The notes beneath the pieces were generated by a model that made no database searches, had not been told where the DNA came from, and saw nothing but the letters and a program-made list of their open reading frames with translations. DNA of 55,371 nucleotides from Planctomycetota bacterium (GTDB lineage Bacteria; Planctomycetota; Phycisphaerae; Phycisphaerales; Zrk34): contig WGMD01000031.1 in NCBI GenBank assembly GCA_016125255.1, positions 1 through 55,371 of the forward strand. Direction: 5' to 3'. Positions 17,541 to 25,766 of the stretch are shown here, piece by piece (position 1 is the first letter of the stretch; each line of letters starts with the position of its first letter). The translations under genes were made by a program, and so were the position numbers.

Positions 17541-18764
17541 ATGCCCACGTTCGAATTCACAGCCCGATCCGCCAATGGCGCCCCGCACCGCGGGCTTCAG
17601 GAAGCCGGCTCCACCGCCGAACTGATCGCCGAGCTGCGCTCGCGCGGGTGGATCGTGCTGGGCGTGCAGATGACGCGCGACACGGTCAGCAAGGTCGACG
17701 GCCTGCGGCGGACCTTCTCGCTACGTCCCAACCCGTCGCGCTTCGAACTGGAGATCGCGCTACAGCAGCTTTCGACGATGCTGCGCAGCGGGTTGCCCCT
17801 GCTGACCGCGCTGGGCGCCATCGCCGAGCATGCCCCGCGCCGGCCGCTCGCTTATTTCTGGCGCGGCGTGCGCGAGCGCATCGAGCAGGGGGCCACGCTC
17901 GCCGACGCCCTCACCGCCCAATACCCCCGTATCGCCCCGGTGATCACGCACCTTGTCCGCGTCGGCGAAGCGACCGGTACGCTCGACATCGTTCTCGAAC
18001 GCGCCGCCGAACATCTCGAAGGTTCGCGCCAGCTTCGCACGACGCTCCTGTCCGCGCTGGCGTATCCGTCGTTCGTGCTCGTCGCGGCGCTCGTCGTGGC
18101 GGGATTCATGGTCTTCAGCGTCATTCCGAAACTGCAGAAGTTCATCGCCGGCTACGGTCGCCGCCTTCCGGCGATCAGTCAGGCGCTGCTCGATGTGTCG
18201 GGCTGGCTTCAGGTGCACGGCACGGCCGTCGCCGTCGCGCTGCTCGTCTTCGTGCTGCTGTGCGTGATCGGGTTCCGCCTGCGGCGCGTGCGCGACAGGA
18301 CCGACCGCGTCGCGCTGCGCCTGCCGATTCTCGGACAGGTATTGCGCGTGGCGGATACCGCGGCCGTGGCGTCGTCGATGAACCTGCTCGTGCGCAGCGG
18401 GCTCACGGTCGTCGATGCGCTCAAGATCGTGCAGCCGCTTGTCGTCTCGCACGCCGCGCAGGCCCGCCTCGGGCGCGCCCGCGCGGCGGTGATTCAGGGC
18501 GGGTCGCTCGCCGGCGCGCTGACCGGGGGGCGAGAGTTCACGCCGATGCTCGCCAGTCTTGTCACCATCGGCGAGCTGGCCGGCAACCTCGACGGCGTGC
18601 TGGCCGAGGTCGCCCGGTTCCACAAGCTTCAGCTCGCCGCCATCGTCCGGCGGTTCAGCACATGGTTCGAGCCGCTCGTCGTGCTCGTCGTCGGCGGCGT
18701 GGTCGGGTTCGTGTACATCGCCTTTTTCGCGGCGCTCTTTTCGATCGCCGGTGGAGCTCGCTGA
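17541..18764 (+). CDS. type II secretion/type IV pilus inner-membrane platform protein (GspF/PilC)
   Basis: A 407-residue inner-membrane protein with two copies of the GspF domain: QQLSTMLRSGLPLLTALG near residue 75 and VASSMNLLVRSGLTVVDAL near 280. Three membrane segments are seen, including FVLVAALVVAGFMVFSVIP and the C-terminal LVVLVVGGVVGFVYIAFF. The N-terminus F-E-F-T-A-R matches the family start. ATG 17541 is chosen to fit it, since longer frames overlap the ATPase gene. The platform couples ATP hydrolysis to pseudopilin extraction. One base separates its stop from the next start. Confidence 0.93.
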   Translation: MPTFEFTARSANGAPHRGLQEAGSTAELIAELRSRGWIVLGVQMTRDTVSKVDGLRRTFSLRPNPSRFELEIALQQLSTMLRSGLPLLTALGAIAEHAPRRPLAYFWRGVRERIEQGATLADALTAQYPRIAPVITHLVRVGEATGTLDIVLERAAEHLEGSRQLRTTLLSALAYPSFVLVAALVVAGFMVFSVIPKLQKFIAGYGRRLPAISQALLDVSGWLQVHGTAVAVALLVFVLLCVIGFRLRRVRDRTDRVALRLPILGQVLRVADTAAVASSMNLLVRSGLTVVDALKIVQPLVVSHAAQARLGRARAAVIQGGSLAGALTGGREFTPMLASLVTIGELAGNLDGVLAEVARFHKLQLAAIVRRFSTWFEPLVVLVVGGVVGFVYIAFFAALFSIAGGAR

Positions 18765-18765
18765 T

Positions 18766-19143
18766 ATGAAATACATTCTGCTCGTTCTCACCATGCTCGT
18801 CGCCGGCCAGACCGCCGACATACCCGCCGCCAAGCCCGACGCCGAACCGCGCGATCCGACCGTGCCCAGTGCCGCGCTTCAGGCGCAGCTTCAGACGGCG
18901 GCGCAGACCCTCAAGCCGCCGACGACGCCCACCATCACGCTCCGCGCCCTCGTCGCCGTCAAAGGCCGCGCCCCGACCGCCCTCATCGAAATCGACGGCG
19001 GGGCGCTGGCGACCGTCGTCTCCGATCAGCAGCTTGCCGTCACCGCCGCCGGGACCGCGCTGCGTCTGCGCATCGTTTCCGTCACGCCCGAGCAGGTCGA
19101 AATCGAAATGACCGACCTGCACCGCACGATCGTCCTCCGCTGA
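18766..19143 (+). CDS. small periplasmic GspC/PilP-like protein
   Basis: A 125-residue exported protein. It has a signal sequence or N-terminal anchor (MKYILLVLTMLVAGQTADI), a Pro/Ala-rich linker, and a small beta domain ending DLHRTIVLR. Size, linker and the ALVAVKGRAPTALIEIDG block followed by a VSVTPEQVEIE-like strand resemble the homology-region domain of GspC/PilP, which docks the inner-membrane complex to the secretin. It sits directly before the secretin gene, the usual place. Similarity is modest, so the name is by context. Confidence 0.65.
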   Translation: MKYILLVLTMLVAGQTADIPAAKPDAEPRDPTVPSAALQAQLQTAAQTLKPPTTPTITLRALVAVKGRAPTALIEIDGGALATVVSDQQLAVTAAGTALRLRIVSVTPEQVEIEMTDLHRTIVLR

Positions 19144-19170
19144 ATGTCCGCCCGCGATTGGAGCCATTCA

Positions 19171-21042
19171 ATGTCTAAGCAACTGGTGTGGATCATGACG
19201 CTCGCGGCTCTTGTGACGCCGACCTTCGCTCGCGCCGCCGATGCGCCGGCGCCGGAGATGAATCCGATCGTCGAACGCGTCGACTTCCGCGAGGTGGCGA
19301 TCGGCGATGCGCTGCGCCTGCTCAGCGCGCAGACCGGCATGAACATCGTCGCATCGAGCGAAGCGTCGAAGGTGAAAATATCGCTGTTTCTTCAGAATGT
19401 CGGTGCGCAGGCGGTCGTGGACGAAATCTGCCGGGCGAACGGCTTGTGGTACCGCCGCGATCCGGATTCGCATGTCACGCGCGTGGTGACGCTCAAGGAA
19501 TTTCAGCAGGACCTGACGAGCTTCCGCGAGCAGCGCACGCAGGTGTTCACGCTGCTGTACCCCAATGCGATTCAGGCCGCCCTGGCGATCCGCGATCTGT
19601 ACGGCGACCGCGTGCAGTTCACGATCGGACAAGAGGACCTGCGCGATGAGAGCCGCGATCTGCGCGAGCGATTCAATCGCTTTGACATCATCGATCAGCG
19701 CAGTCAGGGCCTGGGCCTCACCGACACGACCGGCTCGAGCTACAACAATTCCAACTTCGCCCGCTACGGCTCCAACAGCTCGATCTATGACAACAGTTCC
19801 GCCGACAGTCGCTACGGACTTTACAGCCGTTCGTCGCGGCGGGGCATGAGCGATGACGGCTACGCCGACCAGCGCAATCTGACGCCCGATCAGGCGGCGG
19901 CGATCAGTCGGCAGATGGAGCGGAATCCGCAGGAAAACCCGGCTCAGGCCGCGGGAGTGTATCGCTCGACGCCCGCGTCGATCTTCGTGACCGTCCTTCG
20001 CCGCAACAACATGCTCGTCGTCCGCACCAGCGATGACAAGACCATGGAGGAGATCGGCACGCTCATCAAGAAGCTCGACGTGCCGACGCCGCTCGTGCTG
20101 CTGGAAGTCAAAGTGCTCGGCATCGAGCTGGGCAACGGATTCGACTCCGCCTTCGAGTATCAGTTCAGCGACGGGTCCACCTCCGCCGGCGGATTTTCCA
20201 GCGGGAACATTCAGCCGCCCGTGTCCGATCTGCTCTCGGGCACCGCCCGCCGCGGTGCGTCCGTCGCGCCCGGCGGGTCGGGCATCGACACCAATTCGCT
20301 CGTGTTCCAGTACGTGAACAATTCCTTCCGCGCGCGCTTGCAGCTTCTGGAAAGCGAGAACCGCGTCACCCAACTCGCCACCCCGCTGATCCTCACCGCC
20401 AACAACGAAGTCTCCCGCCTCTTCGTCGGCGAGGAACGCCCGATCGTCCGCAACATCTCCAGCCAGACCATCATCAATAACAACAACACCACGACGACGC
20501 CCACGACGCAGATCGACTTCCGCCCCGTCGGCAATACGCTGCTCATCACCCCGAGCATCAACGCCGACCGCACCGTGACCCTGCGCGTCCTTCAGGAAAA
20601 CTCCTCCATCAACGCCGGCGGCGCCTCGATCCCGATCGTCTCCACCAATGGCAATGTCACCGATCAGCCCGTCGACGTCGTCTCCAGCCGCACCGTCAGC
20701 GGGACCGTCGTCGCCAAGGACCGCCTCGCCGTCGCCATCGGCGGGCTCATCGAAGAGGAAGTCTCCGACGTGCAGAGCAAAGTCCCGCTCCTGGGCGATC
20801 TGCCCCTCGCCGGCATCCTCTTCCGCCGCCAGGAAACCAAGCGTTCCAAGCGCGAGTTGATCGTGGTGATCCGCCCCTACGTGGTCAACACCCCCGCCGA
20901 GGCGCAGGCCATCAGCGAAGAGCTTCTCAAGAACCTCTCATCGCACCCCAAAGCCACCGACCTCGGCGGCGACATGGGCGTGTACAAACAAAGCGAAGTG
21001 TTGCAGCCGGATGACAAAACGCTGCCGGGGAAGAAGGACTAG
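19171..21042 (+). CDS. secretin, outer-membrane channel (GspD/PilQ)
   Basis: A 623-residue secretin with a signal peptide (MSKQLVWIMTLAALVTPTFARA). An N0/STN domain begins VDFREVAIGDALRLLSAQTG, followed by an N1/N3 region (IFVTVLRRNNMLVVRTSD, then EEIGTLIKKLDVP). The C-terminal secretin domain has the signature VPLLGDLPLAGILFRRQ and ELIVVIRPYVV. A Ser/Asn/Tyr-rich low-complexity insert lies at about 180-245. ATG 19171 has GGAG 9 bases upstream; the in-frame ATG at 19144 abuts the preceding stop and is less likely. It forms the outer gate of the secretion cluster and is its last gene. Confidence 0.93.
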   Translation: MSKQLVWIMTLAALVTPTFARAADAPAPEMNPIVERVDFREVAIGDALRLLSAQTGMNIVASSEASKVKISLFLQNVGAQAVVDEICRANGLWYRRDPDSHVTRVVTLKEFQQDLTSFREQRTQVFTLLYPNAIQAALAIRDLYGDRVQFTIGQEDLRDESRDLRERFNRFDIIDQRSQGLGLTDTTGSSYNNSNFARYGSNSSIYDNSSADSRYGLYSRSSRRGMSDDGYADQRNLTPDQAAAISRQMERNPQENPAQAAGVYRSTPASIFVTVLRRNNMLVVRTSDDKTMEEIGTLIKKLDVPTPLVLLEVKVLGIELGNGFDSAFEYQFSDGSTSAGGFSSGNIQPPVSDLLSGTARRGASVAPGGSGIDTNSLVFQYVNNSFRARLQLLESENRVTQLATPLILTANNEVSRLFVGEERPIVRNISSQTIINNNNTTTTPTTQIDFRPVGNTLLITPSINADRTVTLRVLQENSSINAGGASIPIVSTNGNVTDQPVDVVSSRTVSGTVVAKDRLAVAIGGLIEEEVSDVQSKVPLLGDLPLAGILFRRQETKRSKRELIVVIRPYVVNTPAEAQAISEELLKNLSSHPKATDLGGDMGVYKQSEVLQPDDKTLPGKKD

Positions 21043-21316
21043 CGCCGCCCGACGCTTGATCAATCTCCGCTCCGCGCACGCTCGCGCACGTTCCCGTCAA
21101 CGCGCCGCACCGGCCCGATGCCCATAAATCCCGCCCCATTCCGCACCTCCCGCGCGCACTGGCGGGCCCATGCGCACCGCCGGGGAAACCCCGGCACGCC
21201 CGCTGTGCGATCAAATCAGGACTTACAAGAACGCGTGCGCGCGCCGGAGGTAAATTTGCCTCTCCCGTGCGCGAATTACGACGCGGTTGTGCGAACTTTG
21301 ACGAATTTACGGTTAC

Positions 21317-21712
21317 TCATTTCCCGAAGTTGTTCGCGCTCCGAATCGCTCCATCATGCGTGGATTCGTTCGACCGCCCATGTCGATCGGCGACGCAGCG
21401 GATCAGATCGGCGATGGTGGCGAGCTTCAATACGTCTTCGAGAGCGATAGCCGGACTGGGCAGGTGATTGAGATTGAGGGCCAGGCGTTCGAATTGGAGC
21501 CCGTCGCAATGGCGACCCGTCGTCAGGGCGCGGTAAATCTTCATCGGTTCGTCGTCGAGCCGGAGTCGATAGCGATCGCTTTCGGCGATGTCGAACGCTT
21601 GGCAAAACGACTCAAGCGCGAGGTCACGCATGGCGACGGAGACGCCCGCGAGATTGAGCGACTCGGGTTCTGGATTGCGATCGGAAAGCATGTGTTGCAT
21701 TGCCGTCATCAT
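21317..21712 (-). CDS. hypothetical soluble protein
   Basis: A 131-residue protein with no domain I recognise. It is rich in Leu, Asp and Arg, predicted mostly helical, and has no signal or membrane segment. Its start overlaps the stop of the upstream membrane protein gene (21709-21712, ATGA), so the two form an operon and are probably functionally linked. The coding frame is consistent over its length and is preferred to the antisense reading. Nothing is seen in the 274 bases between it and the secretin gene. Confidence 0.5.
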   Translation of the reverse strand: MMTAMQHMLSDRNPEPESLNLAGVSVAMRDLALESFCQAFDIAESDRYRLRLDDEPMKIYRALTTGRHCDGLQFERLALNLNHLPSPAIALEDVLKLATIADLIRCVADRHGRSNESTHDGAIRSANNFGK

Positions 21713-22242
21713 CGGTTCTGCCGTGCAATGATGTCGGCCAAAAGTTTTTGGAATGCCGCATCGATGGCCACATGCTGTGCCGGCCTGTCGCCGGACTGCA
21801 TCGTGACGACAAATTGCCTCAGGTCATCGTCGGTCGAGTTTCGCACGAAGTCGTGCATCGCGGGTCGATTGGAAGCGAGAGTATAGATGGGCGGCGCCGA
21901 GCGACATGCATACTTTCGGCCCATCACGTCGTCGGTTGTGCAGTACATGAACCGCCACGACGGCGTCCACGCGATGCCACTTTCCCGAAGTCGGGTTTCG
22001 AGCGGCGAGACTTCGATTTGCGGGCCTGTGCTCAGAAAGCCCAGCCAGGTCGTTTGTCGTCGCATCGAACCCGTCACCGGATCGATCTCCACCTGTACTT
22101 CACGCAGGGGCAGGAAGATCAGCGCCGCGGCGATCATCATGATGGCGACGATCGTAATGCGTCGCCAAGTCCATCGGAAGACCAGGCGCTTCGGCCGCGG
22201 CGGGTCCGCTGAATTCGAGGTGGATGAGATATGCGGGTTCAC
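21709..22242 (-). CDS. hypothetical single-pass membrane protein
   Basis: A 177-residue protein with a GTG start at 22242. A basic cytoplasmic N-terminus (RPKRLVFRWTWRR) is followed by one membrane helix (ITIVAIMMIAAALIFLPL) and an extracytoplasmic domain of about 125 residues containing two Cys and several Trp. No family recognised. It overlaps the following small gene by 4 bases. Confidence 0.6.
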   Translation of the reverse strand: MNPHISSTSNSADPPRPKRLVFRWTWRRITIVAIMMIAAALIFLPLREVQVEIDPVTGSMRRQTTWLGFLSTGPQIEVSPLETRLRESGIAWTPSWRFMYCTTDDVMGRKYACRSAPPIYTLASNRPAMHDFVRNSTDDDLRQFVVTMQSGDRPAQHVAIDAAFQKLLADIIARQNR

Positions 22243-22363
22243 TTTGCGCCCCCGTTCAGGGAACTCGATCCATCGAGACGATCACTTCGTGCGAACGAGT
22301 CATTGAATTGTGTGTCGCGAATCGGCGCGGGTCAAATGATCAAGAGAGCGAAACAGGAAGACC

Positions 22364-22382
22364 CCGACCCGACACGGGTCGG
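22364..22382. repeat. interspersed hairpin family 1, copy 1 (CCGACCCG-ACA-CGGGTCGG)
   Basis: 8-bp perfect stem followed by CTATGTGGG. The same stem core plus CTATGTGGGG recurs at 54777. Both copies lie just past the stop of a minus-strand gene and read as terminator-like hairpins on that strand. Confidence 0.65.
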
Positions 22383-22398
22383 CTATGTGGGAGGAGGG

Positions 22399-22626
22399 TC
22401 AGGCGGGTTTGCCGAAGAGTTGGTCGCGGAGTTGTTTTGCGCGGGTGAGGGCTTCGGGGGAGAGGGTCAGGGTGAGACTGCGGTCGTGGGGGTCGGAGAT
22501 GAGGCCGCGCTGGTGGAGGCGAGACAGGGCGTCGGCGTCGAAGCCCTTCCATGCCTTGTTGCCCGAGAGGCCGAGCGTGAGCAGGGCGAGGACGGCGTCG
22601 TCGATCTTGTCGGTGTCGAGTGGCAT
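22399..22626 (-). CDS. DUF6429 family small protein
   Basis: A 75-residue protein. The pattern MxLDTDKIDDAVLALL, then AWKGFDADALSRLHQRGLISDP matches the DUF6429 family, small proteins widespread in proteobacteria and planctomycetes with a winged-helix-like look and no known function. It is complete at normal family length, with its ATG 16 bases downstream of the preceding SGNH hydrolase stop on the same strand. Confidence 0.75.
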   Translation of the reverse strand: MPLDTDKIDDAVLALLTLGLSGNKAWKGFDADALSRLHQRGLISDPHDRSLTLTLSPEALTRAKQLRDQLFGKPA

Positions 22627-22642
22627 GAAACGTGATCCAGTT

Positions 22643-23446
22643 TCAGAACAGCTTCAATTCCGTCAGCGCCTTGCTCACGATTTCGCCCAACTTGGCGTGG
22701 CCGGCGGTGGTCGGGTGGACTTTGTCATCGTTGAACTGCGAATCGTCGAACGCGCCATTGGGCAGGAGGAACGGCGTATAGGTATCGACGTAGATGACAT
22801 TCTTTCGGGCGGCGGCGAGCTTTTTGAGTTCGTCGTTGAGCAGGGGGATGCGGGCGTTGACCTTCTTGAGGTACGCGGCGAGGTCGGGCTTGGGGGCTTT
22901 TTCGCCGGTGGGGATGCCGTGCGGGAGGAGCGCCATGATGAGGATCGGCGTGTCGGGGTTCGCCTGCTGAGCCATGTCGAGCAGCATGTTGTAATTGCTG
23001 ACGACATTGGCGACGGAGGCGTCGGCGGTGATGTCGTTGGAACCGATCTCCATGACGATCGCTTTGGGGTGCAGGTCGAGCACATCCTCCTTGAATCGGA
23101 AGAGCAGGCCGCGCGTCACGTCGCCGCCGATCCCGCGGTTGGCGACGGGCTTGCCGGGGAAGTCGTGTTCGAGTTTCCATCCGCCGATGATCGAATCGCC
23201 GGTGAAGACGATCTTGCCCTGATCTTTTTCGCGGGCGGCCCAGAAGCGTTTGCGATCGCCGGGCATCCAGCCGTCAAAGTAACGGATCGGTCCCTTGCCC
23301 GGCCACGCCGCGTCGTTCTTCGGATCCGGATAAGGCGTCGGCCCATCGGCTTTGGCGGGGCGGGCGCTCAAATGCAGAGCGGAGAGGATCAGGATGATTG
23401 TGCCGAACAGGCGAAGTACGGATAGGCGGGTCGACCGTTGATGCAT
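22643..23446 (-). CDS. secreted SGNH/GDSL-type hydrolase
   Basis: A 267-residue exported esterase/lipase-like protein. The ATG at 23446 starts a signal peptide (about 32 residues, ending near SARPAKA); the 60 codons upstream look non-coding. All four SGNH blocks are visible: GDSIIGGW (nucleophile Ser), NRGIGGD (Gly), MEIGSNDI (Asn) and DKVHPTTAGH (Asp and His). Closest in style to the platelet-activating-factor acetylhydrolase-like or carbohydrate acetylesterase members common in planctomycetes. The substrate cannot be read from the sequence; deacetylation of a polysaccharide is likely. Followed by the DUF6429 gene. Confidence 0.88.
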   Translation of the reverse strand: MHQRSTRLSVLRLFGTIILILSALHLSARPAKADGPTPYPDPKNDAAWPGKGPIRYFDGWMPGDRKRFWAAREKDQGKIVFTGDSIIGGWKLEHDFPGKPVANRGIGGDVTRGLLFRFKEDVLDLHPKAIVMEIGSNDITADASVANVVSNYNMLLDMAQQANPDTPILIMALLPHGIPTGEKAPKPDLAAYLKKVNARIPLLNDELKKLAAARKNVIYVDTYTPFLLPNGAFDDSQFNDDKVHPTTAGHAKLGEIVSKALTELKLF

Positions 23447-24011
23447 TTTCAGGCCCTCGCTGACGGGGTGAGATCGGGAGCGGCAGCCACCGGGCGCGAT
23501 GCGACGGCAGCGGGACATATCGAGTGCGATGCAAATATGATAAGGCAGAACGACTTCGATTAGAACCGGAACCGGCGACGATGATCGCGCAATAGTTGAC
23601 TCGCGATGCAAATGACAAAAGCCCACCCCAAAGGGTGGGCTTCGATCAGTCGGGGCGACAGGCGCTGATGGTAAACCCCACCCGCAGGGCGGGGTGGTGC
23701 TGGCGTTTGCGTGGGGGCCGGGCGGCTTGGTGGATATCGGGTAGCACGCCGGCCATCAATCCGCGATCTGAGGACGGGGTCTTTCCCTTCGAACGGGACG
23801 CATTCGGCATTATCGAGCCGTCCCCCAGAATCGTCTGACGGACTCATGTGCGCCGACCTGGACTGTTCGTTGGATTGCAGGCGATGCTGAATCGACGACG
23901 ACGAGCACGTGGTGGCGCTTTGGTGCGTGTCCATTTGCCGGTACACTGAAGGCCATCTCAAAGGTCCACCAATTGTAACGGCATTGCGCCATCCGGAATC
24001 CGGTTACGTCG
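23447..24011. other. intergenic, hairpins, edge of accessory region
   Basis: 565 bases with no convincing gene. It holds a clean hairpin at 23621-23640 and an imperfect one at 23675-23695. It separates high-GC host genes from the lower-GC cassette that starts at 24012 and may contain the left boundary of the accessory region. No duplicated tRNA-Pro fragment is seen. Confidence 0.5.
23621..23640 (-). terminator. 8-bp hairpin GCCCACCC/GGGTGGGC
   Basis: Perfect 8-bp stem with CAAA loop. On the minus strand it is followed by TTTTGTC, the form of a Rho-independent terminator. No minus-strand gene feeds it from the right, so it may be a leftover or a transcription insulator at the island edge. Confidence 0.45.
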
Positions 24012-25766
24012 ATGGCAAAGAAAGACAAATCCAGCCCGATCATCCTTCAGTGGACGAAACACGTGCCCACCGCGGACGTGCAGGACCCATTGGGCACGAG
24101 CCTGCGCGGTTCGACACGAATCGCCAACCGGCTTCTGTTCTGTATCACGTCGATCACGCCTCGCGCCCGGTATTTCACCTTTGTGCCGTGGTGTGTGTAC
24201 GACTACAACAAGCGAGAACGCGGGACACCCCATGCTCTTGGCCTACGCGATGCGATCGTTCTTCGTGAACATGCATTGACCCTCGGCTGCATTGCGCACC
24301 ACGATGGGGCGGCGTGCGCAGGGGGCGCACTGGTCGGTACACGCGAAGCTATACGATGGTATGGAAGTCATAATGGAAGCGAGGCCAACCTGCGACGGTT
24401 ACGATTTGCCAAGAACCCGGCAATGAACGCCTACTTCAACTCCTTGGTCAACCTTGGCGTCTTTATAACTGAGGAGGATATTCCCGAGTTGGAGGACGAC
24501 GAGGAACCGATCGAATTGACGTTCGATGATATCGAACTCAGTGCAATGGGTCTGGAGATCGCCGCCGCCTACGATGCAGCCGTCGGACGATTGCAGGCAG
24601 TATCAGAAGTCGCATCCAGATCACGGCGGTGCGCTGTGACAACGCTCAAAGCGTGGGGGCGTAAGGGTGGATTGTGCGAACTCGCATTGCCAACCTCACC
24701 CGACCGGGATTTGCTTCGCGATATCTTTTTCACTCGCCGTGAACTCCCGGGTAAGGCCCACGCGGACCGACGACGCACGCTATTACTCATGCTTGATTTA
24801 GCCAGGCGGCTCACAACCAATGGATGGTCGTTCGATGCCGTCACGTTTGCCGACAGTGTCTATTTCGGAGAAGTCTCCGATGAGGATGAGAACCACGCCG
24901 TCGCGATTTCGTCCCCATTGACGGACATCTCGTTGCGTTGGCGCATGTTTTACTTTCACTACTACATGGCTGTCGCTCTTGAAGGCATCTTTTCGTGGCT
25001 CGTCACACGTCTTCGTGGCGCTGGCCTCGCGGGAGAGTCCTTGGACGGACTTGTCAGCGACCTAAACGGTCTTGGAGTGCGTAGGGATATTTCATTATTC
25101 GCGGGGGTGCATCTCGAGGAGCCATTTGGGTTGATATCCCCGCGCCGCCTATTCGCACTCTTGGGTACACCACTTGAGTTGATCGATTACGACACCAGCG
25201 CGACGATTGACGGGTCGCGACGTGTGAGCGGCCCCATTTCCGAGCCGATTCTTGAAGGCGTGATACGTAATGATGACTACCAAGACCCGACGAGCGCATT
25301 TGCAGCATCCCTGCTCTTGTTAGCGATCACGTTGGCTCGTTACAAGCGATGGGATGCGACGCAATATGGCCAGTGGCTCGCGTCGGCTGCCGCTGATCCT
25401 TACCTCGATCTGGTTCCGCCCGTCGTTTTGCATGGCATGGAGCGACGTTTTCAGAATTGGTGGGATACCCCATTCGTCGAACTGGGGATGTTTGTCCTAC
25501 ACCGCTTTGTTATCCAGCAACATCAAGCGATGTCATACGAAAAGGTTGCGTCCGGCGCTCGCTGCCTACTCCAGATTGACGGCGATCGAGTGCTGTCCAC
25601 CGGTACTTACGACAAGATCGGCACCGGCAATGCACGTTTCCCAAGCGCGCTACAGGTGCTCATCGACCTTGGGCTTCTCTCACGTGATGACTCAAACGAC
25701 ATTGTCGTCACGGAAGATGGTGATCTCTTCCTTAGTCAGGAGATGGCAACCGAGGCCACCGAATGA
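24012..25766 (+). CDS. DUF6361-like protein, first gene of a two-gene cassette
   Basis: A 584-residue soluble protein without signal or membrane segments. The N-terminus (DPLGTSLRGSTRIANRLL, then ITPRARYFTFVPWCVYDYNK) resembles the start of DUF6361-type proteins, in which an RxRYF-and-Trp block follows an LG-x-S-R-I segment. This is recognition by eye and needs a profile search. No nuclease, ATPase or methylase motif is visible. Acidic stretch at about 155-170. Its stop overlaps the next start by 4 bases, so it is co-translated with the phospholipase D-like protein. Base and codon use is visibly less GC-rich than the host genes on both sides, suggesting transfer. Role unknown; a defence partner or sensor is a guess from context. 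Confidence 0.8.
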   Translation: MAKKDKSSPIILQWTKHVPTADVQDPLGTSLRGSTRIANRLLFCITSITPRARYFTFVPWCVYDYNKRERGTPHALGLRDAIVLREHALTLGCIAHHDGAACAGGALVGTREAIRWYGSHNGSEANLRRLRFAKNPAMNAYFNSLVNLGVFITEEDIPELEDDEEPIELTFDDIELSAMGLEIAAAYDAAVGRLQAVSEVASRSRRCAVTTLKAWGRKGGLCELALPTSPDRDLLRDIFFTRRELPGKAHADRRRTLLLMLDLARRLTTNGWSFDAVTFADSVYFGEVSDEDENHAVAISSPLTDISLRWRMFYFHYYMAVALEGIFSWLVTRLRGAGLAGESLDGLVSDLNGLGVRRDISLFAGVHLEEPFGLISPRRLFALLGTPLELIDYDTSATIDGSRRVSGPISEPILEGVIRNDDYQDPTSAFAASLLLLAITLARYKRWDATQYGQWLASAAADPYLDLVPPVVLHGMERRFQNWWDTPFVELGMFVLHRFVIQQHQAMSYEKVASGARCLLQIDGDRVLSTGTYDKIGTGNARFPSALQVLIDLGLLSRDDSNDIVVTEDGDLFLSQEMATEATE

